DNA of 64,000 nucleotides from positions 1-64,000 of the forward strand of contig NZ_BMTP01000011.1 of assembly GCF_014649735.1 (NCBI RefSeq), written 5' to 3'. Position 1 is the first letter of the stretch, and each line of letters starts with the position of its first letter. Origin of the DNA: Streptomyces lavendofoliae (lineage in GTDB: Bacteria > Actinomycetota > Actinomycetes > Streptomycetales > Streptomycetaceae). This document shows, one piece after another, positions 49,382-59,300 of the stretch. The translations under genes were made by a program, and so were the position numbers. Below the pieces are notes generated by a model that had not been told where the DNA came from, did not search any database, and was given only the letters and a program-made list of their open reading frames with translations.

Positions 49382-52300
49382 TCAGGCGCCGGGTGTGCCG
49401 GTCATCTCCGCCAGCACCGCGCGCCAGCCCTCGCCCGGCCGCTCCCGCAGGGACGCGGCCAGCCGGTCGGCGCGGTATCGCCAGTGATGGTCCAGGTCGG
49501 GGTGGACCTCGTCCGTCTCACGGATCGCCCGGACGACACCGTCCCGGGCGCCGGCGTCCTCGGGGTGCAGCAGCTCGGCCAGGCGCGCCGTGAGGTCCCG
49601 CCAGGAGACGTGGCCCCCGACGGCGTTCGCGACCCCGTGCACGGGCGCGTCCAGGCACGACGTCACGGCGCGGGCCAGCGCCGACGCGTGCACCCACGGC
49701 GCGCCGTACCAGGCGTGCCCATGGGCCCCCGGCCGGGGCAGGGTGACGGGCCGGCCCTCCCGCACGGCCTGGTAGAGCAGCCCCGTGGCACCCCAGCGCA
49801 GCTGGTCGCGCAGCCGGTCGTGCGGGCCCCACACCAGCGGGGAGCGCACGGCGCTCGCGCCGCCCCGGCCCCCGGTGCCGGCGACGTCCAGCAGCAGCCG
49901 TTCGCAGTCGAGCTTCGCCCGGCCGTAGGGGCTCAGCGGCTGCCGTGACGGGGACTCCTCCTCCACCAGGTCGCCGGCGGGGTGCCCGTAGGCGTCGACG
50001 CTGCTGACGAAGACGAACGGACCGCGCGCCCAGGCGCGGACCATCGCCTCCATGGCCGCCACGTCGACCTCCGGGCGGGTGAAGGTGCACGCCGCGTGGA
50101 TCACCGCGTCGGCGCGCGCCACCGCGTCGGCCAGGCCGTCCGGGTCGGCGAGGTCGCCCTCGACCACGTCCACCCCGTCCCCCGCGACCAGGTGCGCGGA
50201 CTCCGGACGGGCGAGGGCGAGCACGGGACGCCCGCGCGCGGCGAGTTCCCGCAGCACGAACGCTCCCACCCCGCCGGTGCCACCGGTCACCAGGACCGTC
50301 CCCTCCCGCGTCCCCCGGGGACGCGCCCGGCGGGTGGGCGCGGCGGCCGCGGCGCGCTCCTCCGCGCGTCCGTCCAGCAGGGCGACGACCGCCCGGGGCG
50401 TACGGGCCTGCATCACGTCCAGGCCGGTCAGCGGCAGCCTCAGCGCACCTCGCAGCAGCTCGGCGAGCCGCACGGCGGCCAGCGAGTGGCCGCCCAGGAC
50501 GAAGAAGTCGTCGTCGGGCCCCGGCGCCGGGCACCCGAGCACCGCGGCGAACGCCCCGGTCACCGCCTCCGCCCGCGGTCCCGCCGGAGCGGGTGCGGAC
50601 GGCAGCCCCGGGAGCCGCGCGAGGTCGGGCGCCCCCTGGGCCGTACGGGGCACCGCGTCCAGCGGGGTCACGGTCACCGGGACCAGCTCGGCGGGCAGCG
50701 ACGCCCGCAGGACGGACAGCAGTTCGGCGCGCGTGGGCCCGCCGAGTCCGCCGGTCACGGCGTACGCCAGCAGCGGCCCGCCTGCGGGCTCGACGACGAC
50801 CGCGTCGCTGACCTGGGGATGCGCCCTCAGCAGCGCCTGCGCCGGGTGCTCACCCGCGTCGTCGGCTCCGCGACCGCCCGCCGGGTCCGCGCCGGGTCCC
50901 GACCGGTCCGGACCCGGCGCCGGGACGGACCGGGCGGACGGCATGGACGAGGCGGACGCGACGGACGAGGCGGACGCGACGGACAAGGCGGAGGGACCGG
51001 CCTGGGCGGCCGAGGCCGCCGGGACGGCCGTGTGCGCCGGGACGGTCGGGAGCGTCGGGGGAAGTTGGGACAGCCGGAGCCCCGGATCGGCGGCGACCGA
51101 GGTGAGCAGCGCGGCGAAGCCGCCGGCCAGCGCCTCGGCGGTCGGCTCGTCCAGCGCGGTGCGGCTGTACTGGACGAGGGCGGCGGGGGCGGCGGCGGTG
51201 TCGAGCAGGCCCAGCGACAGGTCGAACTTCGCGGCGCCGACGGCCACGTCGACGTACTCCGCCTCCGTGCCGGGCAGGCGCAGCACCGTGGGCTCCGCCA
51301 CGACGTCGGCGGTCACCCGCACCAGGGCGGTCCCGTCCGCGTCCCGGGCGGCGGCACCGAGGCGCTCCACCACGAGGTCGAACGGCACCTCGCGGTGGCT
51401 CTGGGCCTCCAGCAGGGCGTCCCGCACCCGCTCCACCAGGACGGTGAAGCCCGGGTCCCCGGACACGTCCACCCGGACCGGAAGGGTGTTGACGCACAGG
51501 CCGACCAGGTCGCGCATGCCGGAACCCCTGCGGTGCGTGCCCGCGACGCCGATGAGCAGATCGTCCTCGCCGGTCAGCCGGTGCAGGGCCGCGAAGGAGG
51601 CGGCCAGCGCCACGGTGAACAGCGTGGCCCGGTGCGACGCGCCGAGGTCCCGCAGGGCCCCCGGCACACGGGGCCCGAGCGGCAGGGTGAGGGCGCGCGA
51701 GGGCCGGGTGGCCGCGTCGGCGGGCGGCCGTACCGGGCGGGGCAGGGCCGGCGCCGAGGCTCCCGCCAGGCGGGCGGTCCAGTGGCGCAGCCCCTCCTCG
51801 AACCGGCCGGCCGCCTCGTGCTCCCGGCGGGCGAAGTCCGCGTACCGGAGCGGCGCGGTGGGCGGTTCGGGGGCCGTGCCGCCGAGGGCGGCCGTGTAGA
51901 GCCGCGCGAGATCCCGGGCGACGACCTCGAGGGAGGCTCCGTCGACGGAGATGTGGTGGAACGTCAGCAGGACCGTGTGGTCCTCCGCGCCGTGCCGCAG
52001 CACCAGCAGCCGGGGCAGAGGGCCCGCGGAGAGGTCGAACGGCCGGCGGGCCTCCTCGGCGAGCAGGCCGGGCGCGCGCTCGGGGTCCGCCTCCACCAGG
52101 CGCGCCTCGATCGCGTCGGGCGCCGGGAGGGCCTCCTGGAAGGGCTCGCCGTCCCGCTGTCCGTACCGCGTCCGCAGGATCTCGTGGCGGCGTACGAGGG
52201 CGGTCAGCGCGGTGCCCAGCGCGTCGACGTCCAGCCGGCCGCGCAGCCGGGTCGCGAAGGGCACGCTGTAGGAGGCGTCGTGGTGGCCCAGCCGGTCCAT

Positions 52301-52531
52301 GAGCCACATGCGGCGCTGGGCGTGGGACAGCGGGGCGGCGCCATGGCTCTCCCGCCGGGCGCCGGTGGTTCCGGTCGTGCCGGTCGTGCCGGTCGTGCCG
52401 GCAGCGCCGGCCGGGGCGGGCGCCCCGGCTGCCTCGGGCGCGGCGGACCGGCCTCCGGCACGCGTCCGCGCCCGGCGCAACAGCTCCGCCTGGAGGGCCA
52501 GGGCCGAGGCGGTCGGGGAGTCACTGGTCAT
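49382..52531 (-). CDS. NRPS C-(vestigial A)-T-SDR terminal module
   Basis: 1049 residues. Condensation domain about 66-495 with active-site LLTFHHISVDGASLEVVARD (HHxxxDG). A fragment about 560-665 looks like a C-terminal A subdomain (RAHPQVSDAVVV, then a degenerate A10, DAVPRTAQGAPDLARLP) with no core A1-A8 motifs. T domain: DDFFVLGGHSLAAVRLAELL, Ser present. C-terminal extended SDR (about 760-1049): GTVLVTGGTGGVGAFVLREL, VFVSSVDAYG, SPYGRAKLDCERLLL (Y-x-x-x-K). The start lies 11 bp inside the preceding gene, so it is coupled. Last gene of the operon; no thioesterase. Confidence 0.82.
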   Translation of the reverse strand: MTSDSPTASALALQAELLRRARTRAGGRSAAPEAAGAPAPAGAAGTTGTTGTTGTTGARRESHGAAPLSHAQRRMWLMDRLGHHDASYSVPFATRLRGRLDVDALGTALTALVRRHEILRTRYGQRDGEPFQEALPAPDAIEARLVEADPERAPGLLAEEARRPFDLSAGPLPRLLVLRHGAEDHTVLLTFHHISVDGASLEVVARDLARLYTAALGGTAPEPPTAPLRYADFARREHEAAGRFEEGLRHWTARLAGASAPALPRPVRPPADAATRPSRALTLPLGPRVPGALRDLGASHRATLFTVALAASFAALHRLTGEDDLLIGVAGTHRRGSGMRDLVGLCVNTLPVRVDVSGDPGFTVLVERVRDALLEAQSHREVPFDLVVERLGAAARDADGTALVRVTADVVAEPTVLRLPGTEAEYVDVAVGAAKFDLSLGLLDTAAAPAALVQYSRTALDEPTAEALAGGFAALLTSVAADPGLRLSQLPPTLPTVPAHTAVPAASAAQAGPSALSVASASSVASASSMPSARSVPAPGPDRSGPGADPAGGRGADDAGEHPAQALLRAHPQVSDAVVVEPAGGPLLAYAVTGGLGGPTRAELLSVLRASLPAELVPVTVTPLDAVPRTAQGAPDLARLPGLPSAPAPAGPRAEAVTGAFAAVLGCPAPGPDDDFFVLGGHSLAAVRLAELLRGALRLPLTGLDVMQARTPRAVVALLDGRAEERAAAAAPTRRARPRGTREGTVLVTGGTGGVGAFVLRELAARGRPVLALARPESAHLVAGDGVDVVEGDLADPDGLADAVARADAVIHAACTFTRPEVDVAAMEAMVRAWARGPFVFVSSVDAYGHPAGDLVEEESPSRQPLSPYGRAKLDCERLLLDVAGTGGRGGASAVRSPLVWGPHDRLRDQLRWGATGLLYQAVREGRPVTLPRPGAHGHAWYGAPWVHASALARAVTSCLDAPVHGVANAVGGHVSWRDLTARLAELLHPEDAGARDGVVRAIRETDEVHPDLDHHWRYRADRLAASLRERPGEGWRAVLAEMTGTPGA
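50946..50992 (-). repeat. 18-bp tandem repeat in the linker before the vestigial A domain
   Basis: GACGAGGCGGACGCGACG occurs twice exactly (50946-50963, 50964-50981), with a partial third. It encodes a Ser/Ala-rich spacer. Confidence 0.8.
52364..52408 (-). repeat. 9-bp tandem repeat in the N-terminal linker
   Basis: GGTCGTGCC is repeated three times exactly (52373-52399) with degenerate units on either side. It encodes the Gly-Thr-Thr repeats near the start of the last synthetase. Confidence 0.82.
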
Positions 52532-54407
52532 CGGGGTCCTCCTGGGCGCTCGGGCGCAGGTCGCTGTGGGCGGCGAGCAGGGCCTGCTCGACCAGGGCGG
52601 CCTGCCCGGCCACCGTGGGGGCGGCGAAGAAGTCGGCGAGTGCCACCTCGACCCCGAGTTCCTCGCGCAGGTCGTCGGTGACGACGAGAGCGAGCAGGGA
52701 GTGCCCGCCCAGGGCGAGGAAGTCGGCGTCGGGCCGGGTCACCTCACGGCCCAGCGCCCGGCTCCACAGATCGGCGACCGCCTGTTGCAGCGGCGTCAGC
52801 GGCGCGGCCGGGGCACCGGTCCCGTCGCCGGTTCCGAGGTCGGCGAGGGCCCGGCGGTCGACCTTCCCCGACCCGGTCAGCGGCAGGCGGTCGACCATCG
52901 TCACCTCGTCGGGGACCAGATGGGCGGGCAGGATCGCCGCGAGGCGGTCACGCAGCACCCCGGGGCGGGGCACGGGGCCCGGCGCCGCCACGACGAACGC
53001 CACGAGCCGGGCGTCGTCGGGGGCGGGCCGCCGCACGGTGACGGCGGCGTCCTCCACGTCCGGCTGTCCGCGCAGTGCGTGCTCGACCTCCCCCGGCTCG
53101 ATGCGGAAGCCGCGCACCTTCACCTGGTCGTCGGTGCGGCCGTGGAAGTCGAGGACACCGTCCGGGCGTACGGAGACGACGTCACCGGTGCGGTACAGGC
53201 GTCCCAGGTCCGGGTGGTCGACGAAGCGTTCGGCGGTCAGCCCGGGAAGGCCGGCGTAGCCGAGCGCCAGCCGGGCGCCCCCGATCCACAGCTCGCCCCG
53301 CCCGCCGTCCGGGACGGGCCGGCCGGAGTCGTCCATGACGTGCGCGGTCGCGCCCGCCACGGGCCGGCCGATCGGCACGGGGCCGTCGCAGTCCGCGTCG
53401 GTGACGCGGTGCGCGGTGGCGAACGTCGTCGTCTCCGTGGGTCCGTACGCGTTGACCAGTTCCAGCCACGGGAACGCGCGCAACACCCCCCTGGCGTGCT
53501 CCGCCGACAGCGCCTCCCCGCCCACCACGACGGTGCGCAGCAGGGAGAACACCCGGGAACGGCGGGCGGCGAGCTGGTGGAAGAGCGCGGTGGTGAAGAA
53601 GGCGACGGTCGCGCCGTGGCGCTCGGCGTGCCGGGCCAGGTCCTCGAACGAGGGCCGCTCGGCGGTGCACACCACCACGGCCGCGCCGTTGGCGAGGGCT
53701 CCCCACACCTCGAACGTCGAGGCGTCGAACGTCATGGGGGAGTGGAACAGCACCCGGTCCCGGGGGGTGAGGGTGACGTAGCCGGGCTCCGCCAGCAGCT
53801 CGGCGACGGCCCGGTGCGGAACGCGGACGCCCTTGGGACGCCCGGTCGAGCCGGAGGTGAACATGATGAACGCCACCGCGTCGGGCCCGAGCCGGGGGGC
53901 GGCCGCGGAGGAGCCGGACAGCGGCTCCTCCGCAGGCAGGGCGAGGCTCGGGCCGGAGAGGGCCACCGCTTCGAGCAGCTTGCCGTCGCCCACGGTCAGT
54001 GTGACGCCGGCGTCGGCCGCCATCGCCTCGGAACGGGGCCGGGGATGCGCCGGGTCCAGCGGTACGCAGGTGGCGCCGGCCCACCACAGGGCCAGCTGCG
54101 CGACGACGGCGTGCGCGGAGCGCGGCATCAGCAGCGCCACGCGGTCGCCCGGCCGGACACCGTGGCCGTGCAGGTGTCCCGCGAGGGCGCGGGCCCAGGT
54201 GACGAGCCGTTCGTAGGTGAGGGTCGTGTCGCCGTCGGCCACGGCCAGGGCGCGCGGGTGGCGTGCGGCGTGCCACGCCACCAGGGCCGGCAGCCCGGCG
54301 GCGAGCGGCGGCCTGGGACCGGCGGGGGCGGGCTGCTCCTGCTCGGGCGGGATCGGCACGGTCTGTTCCTCCTGGGCGGCGTCGGTGGGCGGAACCAGGG
54401 TCGTCAT
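52521..54407 (-). CDS. NRPS adenylation-thiolation protein (module 3)
   Basis: 628 residues, A domain about 45-520, T domain about 540-615. A3: AFIMFTSGSTGRPKGV; A5: NAYGPTETTTF; A7: YRTGD; A8: GRTDDQVKVRGFRIEPGEVE; A10: PLTGSGKVDRRAL. T: DFLALGGHSLLALVV. By-eye specificity residues are D, A, F, F, V, G, A, T, F, close to codes for branched aliphatic acids (isoleucine or valine). No C domain is attached. It starts one base after the upstream stop and overlaps the next gene by 11 bp. Substrate call is weak. Confidence 0.85.
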   Translation of the reverse strand: MTTLVPPTDAAQEEQTVPIPPEQEQPAPAGPRPPLAAGLPALVAWHAARHPRALAVADGDTTLTYERLVTWARALAGHLHGHGVRPGDRVALLMPRSAHAVVAQLALWWAGATCVPLDPAHPRPRSEAMAADAGVTLTVGDGKLLEAVALSGPSLALPAEEPLSGSSAAAPRLGPDAVAFIMFTSGSTGRPKGVRVPHRAVAELLAEPGYVTLTPRDRVLFHSPMTFDASTFEVWGALANGAAVVVCTAERPSFEDLARHAERHGATVAFFTTALFHQLAARRSRVFSLLRTVVVGGEALSAEHARGVLRAFPWLELVNAYGPTETTTFATAHRVTDADCDGPVPIGRPVAGATAHVMDDSGRPVPDGGRGELWIGGARLALGYAGLPGLTAERFVDHPDLGRLYRTGDVVSVRPDGVLDFHGRTDDQVKVRGFRIEPGEVEHALRGQPDVEDAAVTVRRPAPDDARLVAFVVAAPGPVPRPGVLRDRLAAILPAHLVPDEVTMVDRLPLTGSGKVDRRALADLGTGDGTGAPAAPLTPLQQAVADLWSRALGREVTRPDADFLALGGHSLLALVVTDDLREELGVEVALADFFAAPTVAGQAALVEQALLAAHSDLRPSAQEDPDDQ

Positions 54408-54408
54408 C

Positions 54409-56343
54409 TCAGACTCCCGCCGCTCGCGCCGCCTCGCGGCGGCGGTCGACGAGGGCGGCTATGGCCCGCAGGTCCGGCTGGCGCAGGAGTTCCGGAGCCC
54501 GCAGGCGTACGCCGCTGTCCCGCTCGATGACGGTCAGCAGCCGGGCGGTGACGATCGACGTACCGCCGATCCGGCTGAACTCGTCCGTGAGCACGGTCTC
54601 GGGCCGCGCGAGGAGGTCGCGCACGGCGTCGAGCACGATCCGCTCACCCGGCGTGGAGGGGCCCGGGTCCCCGGAGTCCGGCGCGATGGCGGCGTCCGGC
54701 GCGCCGGCCGTGTCCGGCCCGGACGCCTCCCGGGTCAGCGCGGCCCGGTCCACCTTCCCGTTGGGGTCCAGCGGGAAGGAGTCGGTGATCCGTACCGCCG
54801 AGGGCACGGCCTGTTCGGGAAGCCAGGCCCGTACCCCCGTGAGCAGCGCTTCGGCGGAGGCCGCGGCACCCGGCACGAGTCGTACGTACGCCACCAGGCG
54901 CGTCCAACCGTCGGGCGTCCGGGGCGCGGTGACGACGGCACCGAGCACGGCGGGGTCCTTCTCCAGTGCGGCCTCGACCTCCGCCGGCTCGATCCGGACG
55001 CCGCTGATCTTCACCTGGTCGTCGAGACGGCCGAGGAACTCCAGCAGGCCGTCCCGCCGCATCCGCACCCGGTCGCCGGTGCGGTACAGCCGGTCGACGC
55101 CGGGGAGGGCGACGCCGGGCGGTGGCGCGGTGAAACGGGCCGCGGTCAGCTCCGGGTCCAGGTACCCGAGGGCCAGACTCCGGCCGCCGACGCGCAGTTC
55201 GCCCTCCTCGCCCCGCGCCACGGGGCGGCCGTCGGCGTCGGTCACCACGACGGTCACGCCCGGTACGGGGAGGCCGATCGGCGGCGCGCCGGGGCCCTCC
55301 GCGCCGGCGTCCGCCGCGCGCATGGCGTGGGTGGTGGTCACGACGGTGGCCTCGGCCGGACCGTAGGCGTTGTGGACCGTCGCGGTCACGTCGGCGCCGG
55401 GGCGCCGACGCATCCGGTCGCCGCCGACGACGAGGTGGCGCAGGACCAGGTCCTCCGGCCAGGGCCGCTCCAGCAGCGGCTCGACCATGGGCGTTGCGGC
55501 GACCGACACGGTCATGGCCGCCTCGCGCCACCAGGAGACCAGCAACCCGGTGTCCCAGCGGACGCCGTCCGGCGCGGGAACGAGGGTCGCGCCGCACGTC
55601 AGGCCCGCCCACAGCTCCAGCAGGTGCGGGTCGAACGCGACCCCGATGAGCAGGGACTGCCGGTCGCCGGGCGCCAGCCCGGTCGCGGACCGGTACCAGT
55701 CCAGCAGCGAGGCGAGCGCCGGCTCGCCGACGACGACCGCCTTGGGCCGGCCCGTGGAGCCGGACGTGAGCACGGCGTAGAACGCGTCGCGCGGTGCGCG
55801 GAGCACCGCCCCGGCACGCGGCGGGGCGAAGGCCGCCACCACCGTCCCGGCCGCGTTGACGCCCTCGCCCGGCAGGGCCAGTTCGATGTGCTCGGCCCCC
55901 CGGTGCCGGGGCGGCAGCACGGCGGGGTCACCGATCAGGCAGGCGACGTCCAGGTCCTCCGTGACGGCGTCGATCCGGCGCTCCCCGGGGCGTGGCCCCA
56001 GCGGCAGGTACACGGCGCCCATCCGGGCGAGCGCCACGGCGGTCACGACCAGCGCGGCGGAGCGGTCCAGGCAGACGCCGACCAGGTCGCCCGCGCCGAC
56101 CCGGTCGCGCAGGGCGGCCACCGTCCGGTCGGCGGCGGCGTCGAGCTGCCGGTACGTCCAGGTGTGCCCGCCGTCGGTCACCGCGGGAGCATGCGGGGTG
56201 CGGTGCACCCAGGTCTCGAACCGGGCGAGCACCCCGGCCGTGGCGGCGTCGTCGCCGGTCGCGGCGCCGTGGGCGACGCTGAGCGGACCGCCGTCAGGAG
56301 CGGTGGCGGGCGTGTCGGACAGGAAGGTTGTCGGCTGGGTCAT
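54409..56343 (-). CDS. NRPS adenylation-thiolation protein (module 2)
   Basis: 644 residues. A3: AVLTSGSTGRPKAV; A5 has NAYGPAEATVV; A7: YRTGD; A8: GRLDDQVKISGVRIEPAEVE; A10: PLDPNGKVDRAAL. T domain: DEFSRIGGTSIVTARLL, with the phosphopantetheine Ser in GGTSI. By-eye code D, P, L, V, V, G, A, V, V is unusual, so I cannot name the substrate. The upstream gene's stop and this start share one base (TGATG). As in module 3 there is no condensation domain, so acyl groups must move between separate proteins. Confidence 0.84.
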   Translation of the reverse strand: MTQPTTFLSDTPATAPDGGPLSVAHGAATGDDAATAGVLARFETWVHRTPHAPAVTDGGHTWTYRQLDAAADRTVAALRDRVGAGDLVGVCLDRSAALVVTAVALARMGAVYLPLGPRPGERRIDAVTEDLDVACLIGDPAVLPPRHRGAEHIELALPGEGVNAAGTVVAAFAPPRAGAVLRAPRDAFYAVLTSGSTGRPKAVVVGEPALASLLDWYRSATGLAPGDRQSLLIGVAFDPHLLELWAGLTCGATLVPAPDGVRWDTGLLVSWWREAAMTVSVAATPMVEPLLERPWPEDLVLRHLVVGGDRMRRRPGADVTATVHNAYGPAEATVVTTTHAMRAADAGAEGPGAPPIGLPVPGVTVVVTDADGRPVARGEEGELRVGGRSLALGYLDPELTAARFTAPPPGVALPGVDRLYRTGDRVRMRRDGLLEFLGRLDDQVKISGVRIEPAEVEAALEKDPAVLGAVVTAPRTPDGWTRLVAYVRLVPGAAASAEALLTGVRAWLPEQAVPSAVRITDSFPLDPNGKVDRAALTREASGPDTAGAPDAAIAPDSGDPGPSTPGERIVLDAVRDLLARPETVLTDEFSRIGGTSIVTARLLTVIERDSGVRLRAPELLRQPDLRAIAALVDRRREAARAAGV

Positions 56344-59300
56344 CACGACTCCGTCGAAGAGGCGGTGGCGGTGGCGGTGGCGGTGGCGACGGCGGGGCCG
56401 GGTGAGGCAGCGGCGCCGGTGGTGGCCGAAGGAGCGGCGCCGGCGGCGAGGGCCCCGGCCTGGTCGGCGAGCACCGGGTGGCGGAAGAAGAGCCGCATCG
56501 GCGGACGGTGCCCGAGCCGGGGCTCCAGCCACGCCGCCAACCGCGCGGCGAGCAGCGAATGCCCGCCCGCCTGGAAGAAGTCGGTGGCCCCGTCGAACCG
56601 GTCGTGCCCCAGGACCTCGCGCCAGCCGTCGCTGAGCAGCCCGGTCATCGGGTCGGCCGGCGTCACCTCGGCGAGGTCCGCGCCGCGCGGCGCGGACCCG
56701 TCGCCCGCACCGGCCGGCGGGCGGACGGCACCCGGCCGGCCGCCGTCGCCCGGTGGCAGGGCCGCACCGGCCGGGCCGAGGCGCGCCGCCCGCGCGGCGA
56801 GGGCCGTCCGGTCCGGCTTGCCCCCCGCGAGCGTGGGCATCGCGTCCAGGCGCACCCACCGGCCCGGGACGAGAGCGGCCGGGAGCCGCCGGCCGAGCTC
56901 GGCGCGCAGCGCCCGCTCGTCCCACGCGTCGCGCTCGTCGGGGCACTCCAGGAAGCCGACCAGCCGGGGGTCCGCGCCGGCCTCGCGGTCCAGCACGACG
57001 GCGCACGACCGGCCGCCGAGCGCGGCCGAGGCGGCGGCCTCGATCTCCTCCAGCTCGATGCGGTGGCCGCGCAGTTTCACCTGGTTGTCCCGGCGGCCCA
57101 GGAAGTACAGCAGCCCGTCCAGGCCGCGGTAGCCCAGGTCGCCGGTCAGGTACACCCGTTCACCGCCGAGCGCGTCCAGGTGGACGAAGCGGGCGGCGGT
57201 CGCCTCCGGGTTGCCTGCGTACCCCTCCGCGAGGCCGGCCCCGGCGATGGCTAGTTCGCCCACCGCTCCGTCGGGCAGCGGACGGTGGTGCTCGTCCAGG
57301 ACGTACACCCGCTCGCCGGGCAGCTCGGTCCCGAGCGGAACCTCCGCCCCGTCGGCCGCCACCGCGTCGGCGGTGACGCGGTGGACGGTGGAGCTGATGG
57401 CCGCCTCGGTGACACCGTAGGCGTTGAGCACCGTGGCGTCGGTGTCCGTCAGGAAGTCCCGCAGCACGCCGGCCGGTAGGCGTTCCCCGCCCAGCACGAC
57501 CAGCCGGGGCGCCCAGCTGCCGTCCCGCAGGGCGGGCCGCAACTCCTCCCTGGTGGCGAGGAAGTAGCTGGTCGGGAGGTTGACCACGCTGACGCGCGCC
57601 CGGACCAGCAGGTCGGCCAGTTCGGCGCCCGTGGGCACCTCGTGCTCCGGGACGATCAGGCACGCCCCCGCGTACAGCGACGGCAGCACCTCCTCCAGCG
57701 CCACGTCGAACGACGGCTGGGCGAAGAGCAGGACCCGGTCGCCGTGGCGCAGCCCGAACCGGTCGGACACCCCGGTCAGGTGGGCCTCCAGCGCCGCGCG
57801 CCCCACCGCGACGGGCTTGGGCGTACCGGTGGATCCGGAGGTGTGGATGATGTACGCGGCGCCCGGGACCGGGTCTCCGGGGCGCGCCTTCGGCAGCTCC
57901 GGGGCGTCCACCGTGGCGGTGGGCAGACCGTCGGGGACGGTCACGAGGTGCTCGGCCGAGGTGAGGACGAGGGCCGGGCCGAGGCGGCCGAGCAGCAGCT
58001 CCAGCCGGGCGGGCGGGTCCGAGGGCGAGAGCGGGCAGTGGACCGCGCCGGTGCGGAGGCAGGCGAGCAGTGCGACGACCGCGTCGGCGCCGCGCGGAAG
58101 GACGGCCGCCACGGGCCGCCCGGCGGTCACCCCGGCGGCCGTGAGGCGTTCGGCGAGGGCGGTGACGCGGGCGTCCAGCTCGCCGTAGGTGAGGCGCCGG
58201 GCGCCGGTGAGCAGTGCCGGGAGGGACGGGTCGTGAGAGGTGAGCGCGCCGAGCGGGTCCGGTCGCGGCGCGGTGGTGGCGGGCACCTCGCCGGGGGCGG
58301 TGGCGGGGGCCTGCTCGACGGCGGGCACGGTGACGCCGGCGGGGGCCAGGTCGGCCAGGGCGGTGTCCGGGGCGTCGAGGTATGCCCGCAGGAGATCCAG
58401 GTACCGCGCCGCGAGGAGCCGTACCACCTCCTCGGGGAACATGTCGGCGTCGTAGTCCCAGACCAGGATCATCCCGGCGGCGCCGTGCCGGACGCCGACA
58501 CCGCGACGGTCGTCGGGCAGCAGCACCACGTCCAGGTCGAACCGGGTCGTCCCGGTGTTGAAGCCCTCGAACAGGGTGACGTCCAGTCCGGGGACGTCGA
58601 TCTCGGGCAGCTCGGCGTCATGGGCGCTGAACATCACGTCGAACAGCGGGTTGTCGGCCCCCGAGGTGTGGAGCCCCAGCTCCCGGGTCAGCTCCTGCAC
58701 CGGCACGTCCTGGTACGGCAGCGCCCGGATGAGGACGTCGGTCACCTCGTCCATGGTCTCCTCGGCCGGGGCGGCCGGATCGAGCCGCAGCGGGAGCGGG
58801 ATGGTGTTCACGAACATGCCGACGGTCTGCTCGTGGCCGCGGGGGCGGTTGCCGACCGCGGTGCCGACGACCAGCTCCCGGCGGCCGCTGTGCCGGCGCA
58901 GCAGTTCGGCGAACAGCCCGAGGAGGGTGGAGAACGGTGTGAGACCGCGCCGGTGGGTGTGGGCGCGCAGGCGCTCCGCCAGGTCCGCGCCGATCGTCTG
59001 CCGCAGCTGGCCGCCGTGGTGGCGGCGCCCGGCGCCGGGCCGGGACAGGCCCGGCAGCGGCAGGTCGTAGGACCGGCCGCGCAGTTCGGCGGTCCAGAAC
59101 TCCAGCCCGGCGCGCCGCGCCGCGTCCTGCCCGACGCGAGCCTGCGCGTCGACGTGGTCGGCGTAGGAGGGGGCCGGCGGCAGCGCGGCCGGCTCGCCCA
59201 GGACGTGACCGCGGTAGACGGAGAACACGTCGTCGAGCAGGATCGCGAACGAGTGTCCGTCGTGGATCAGGTGGTGCTCGACGTGGACGAGCCGGTGGTG

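Noticed and set aside
49982-52681. 899-residue plus-strand frame across the last NRPS gene
   Set aside because: Composition of a reverse-complement shadow; the minus strand shows full NRPS motifs.
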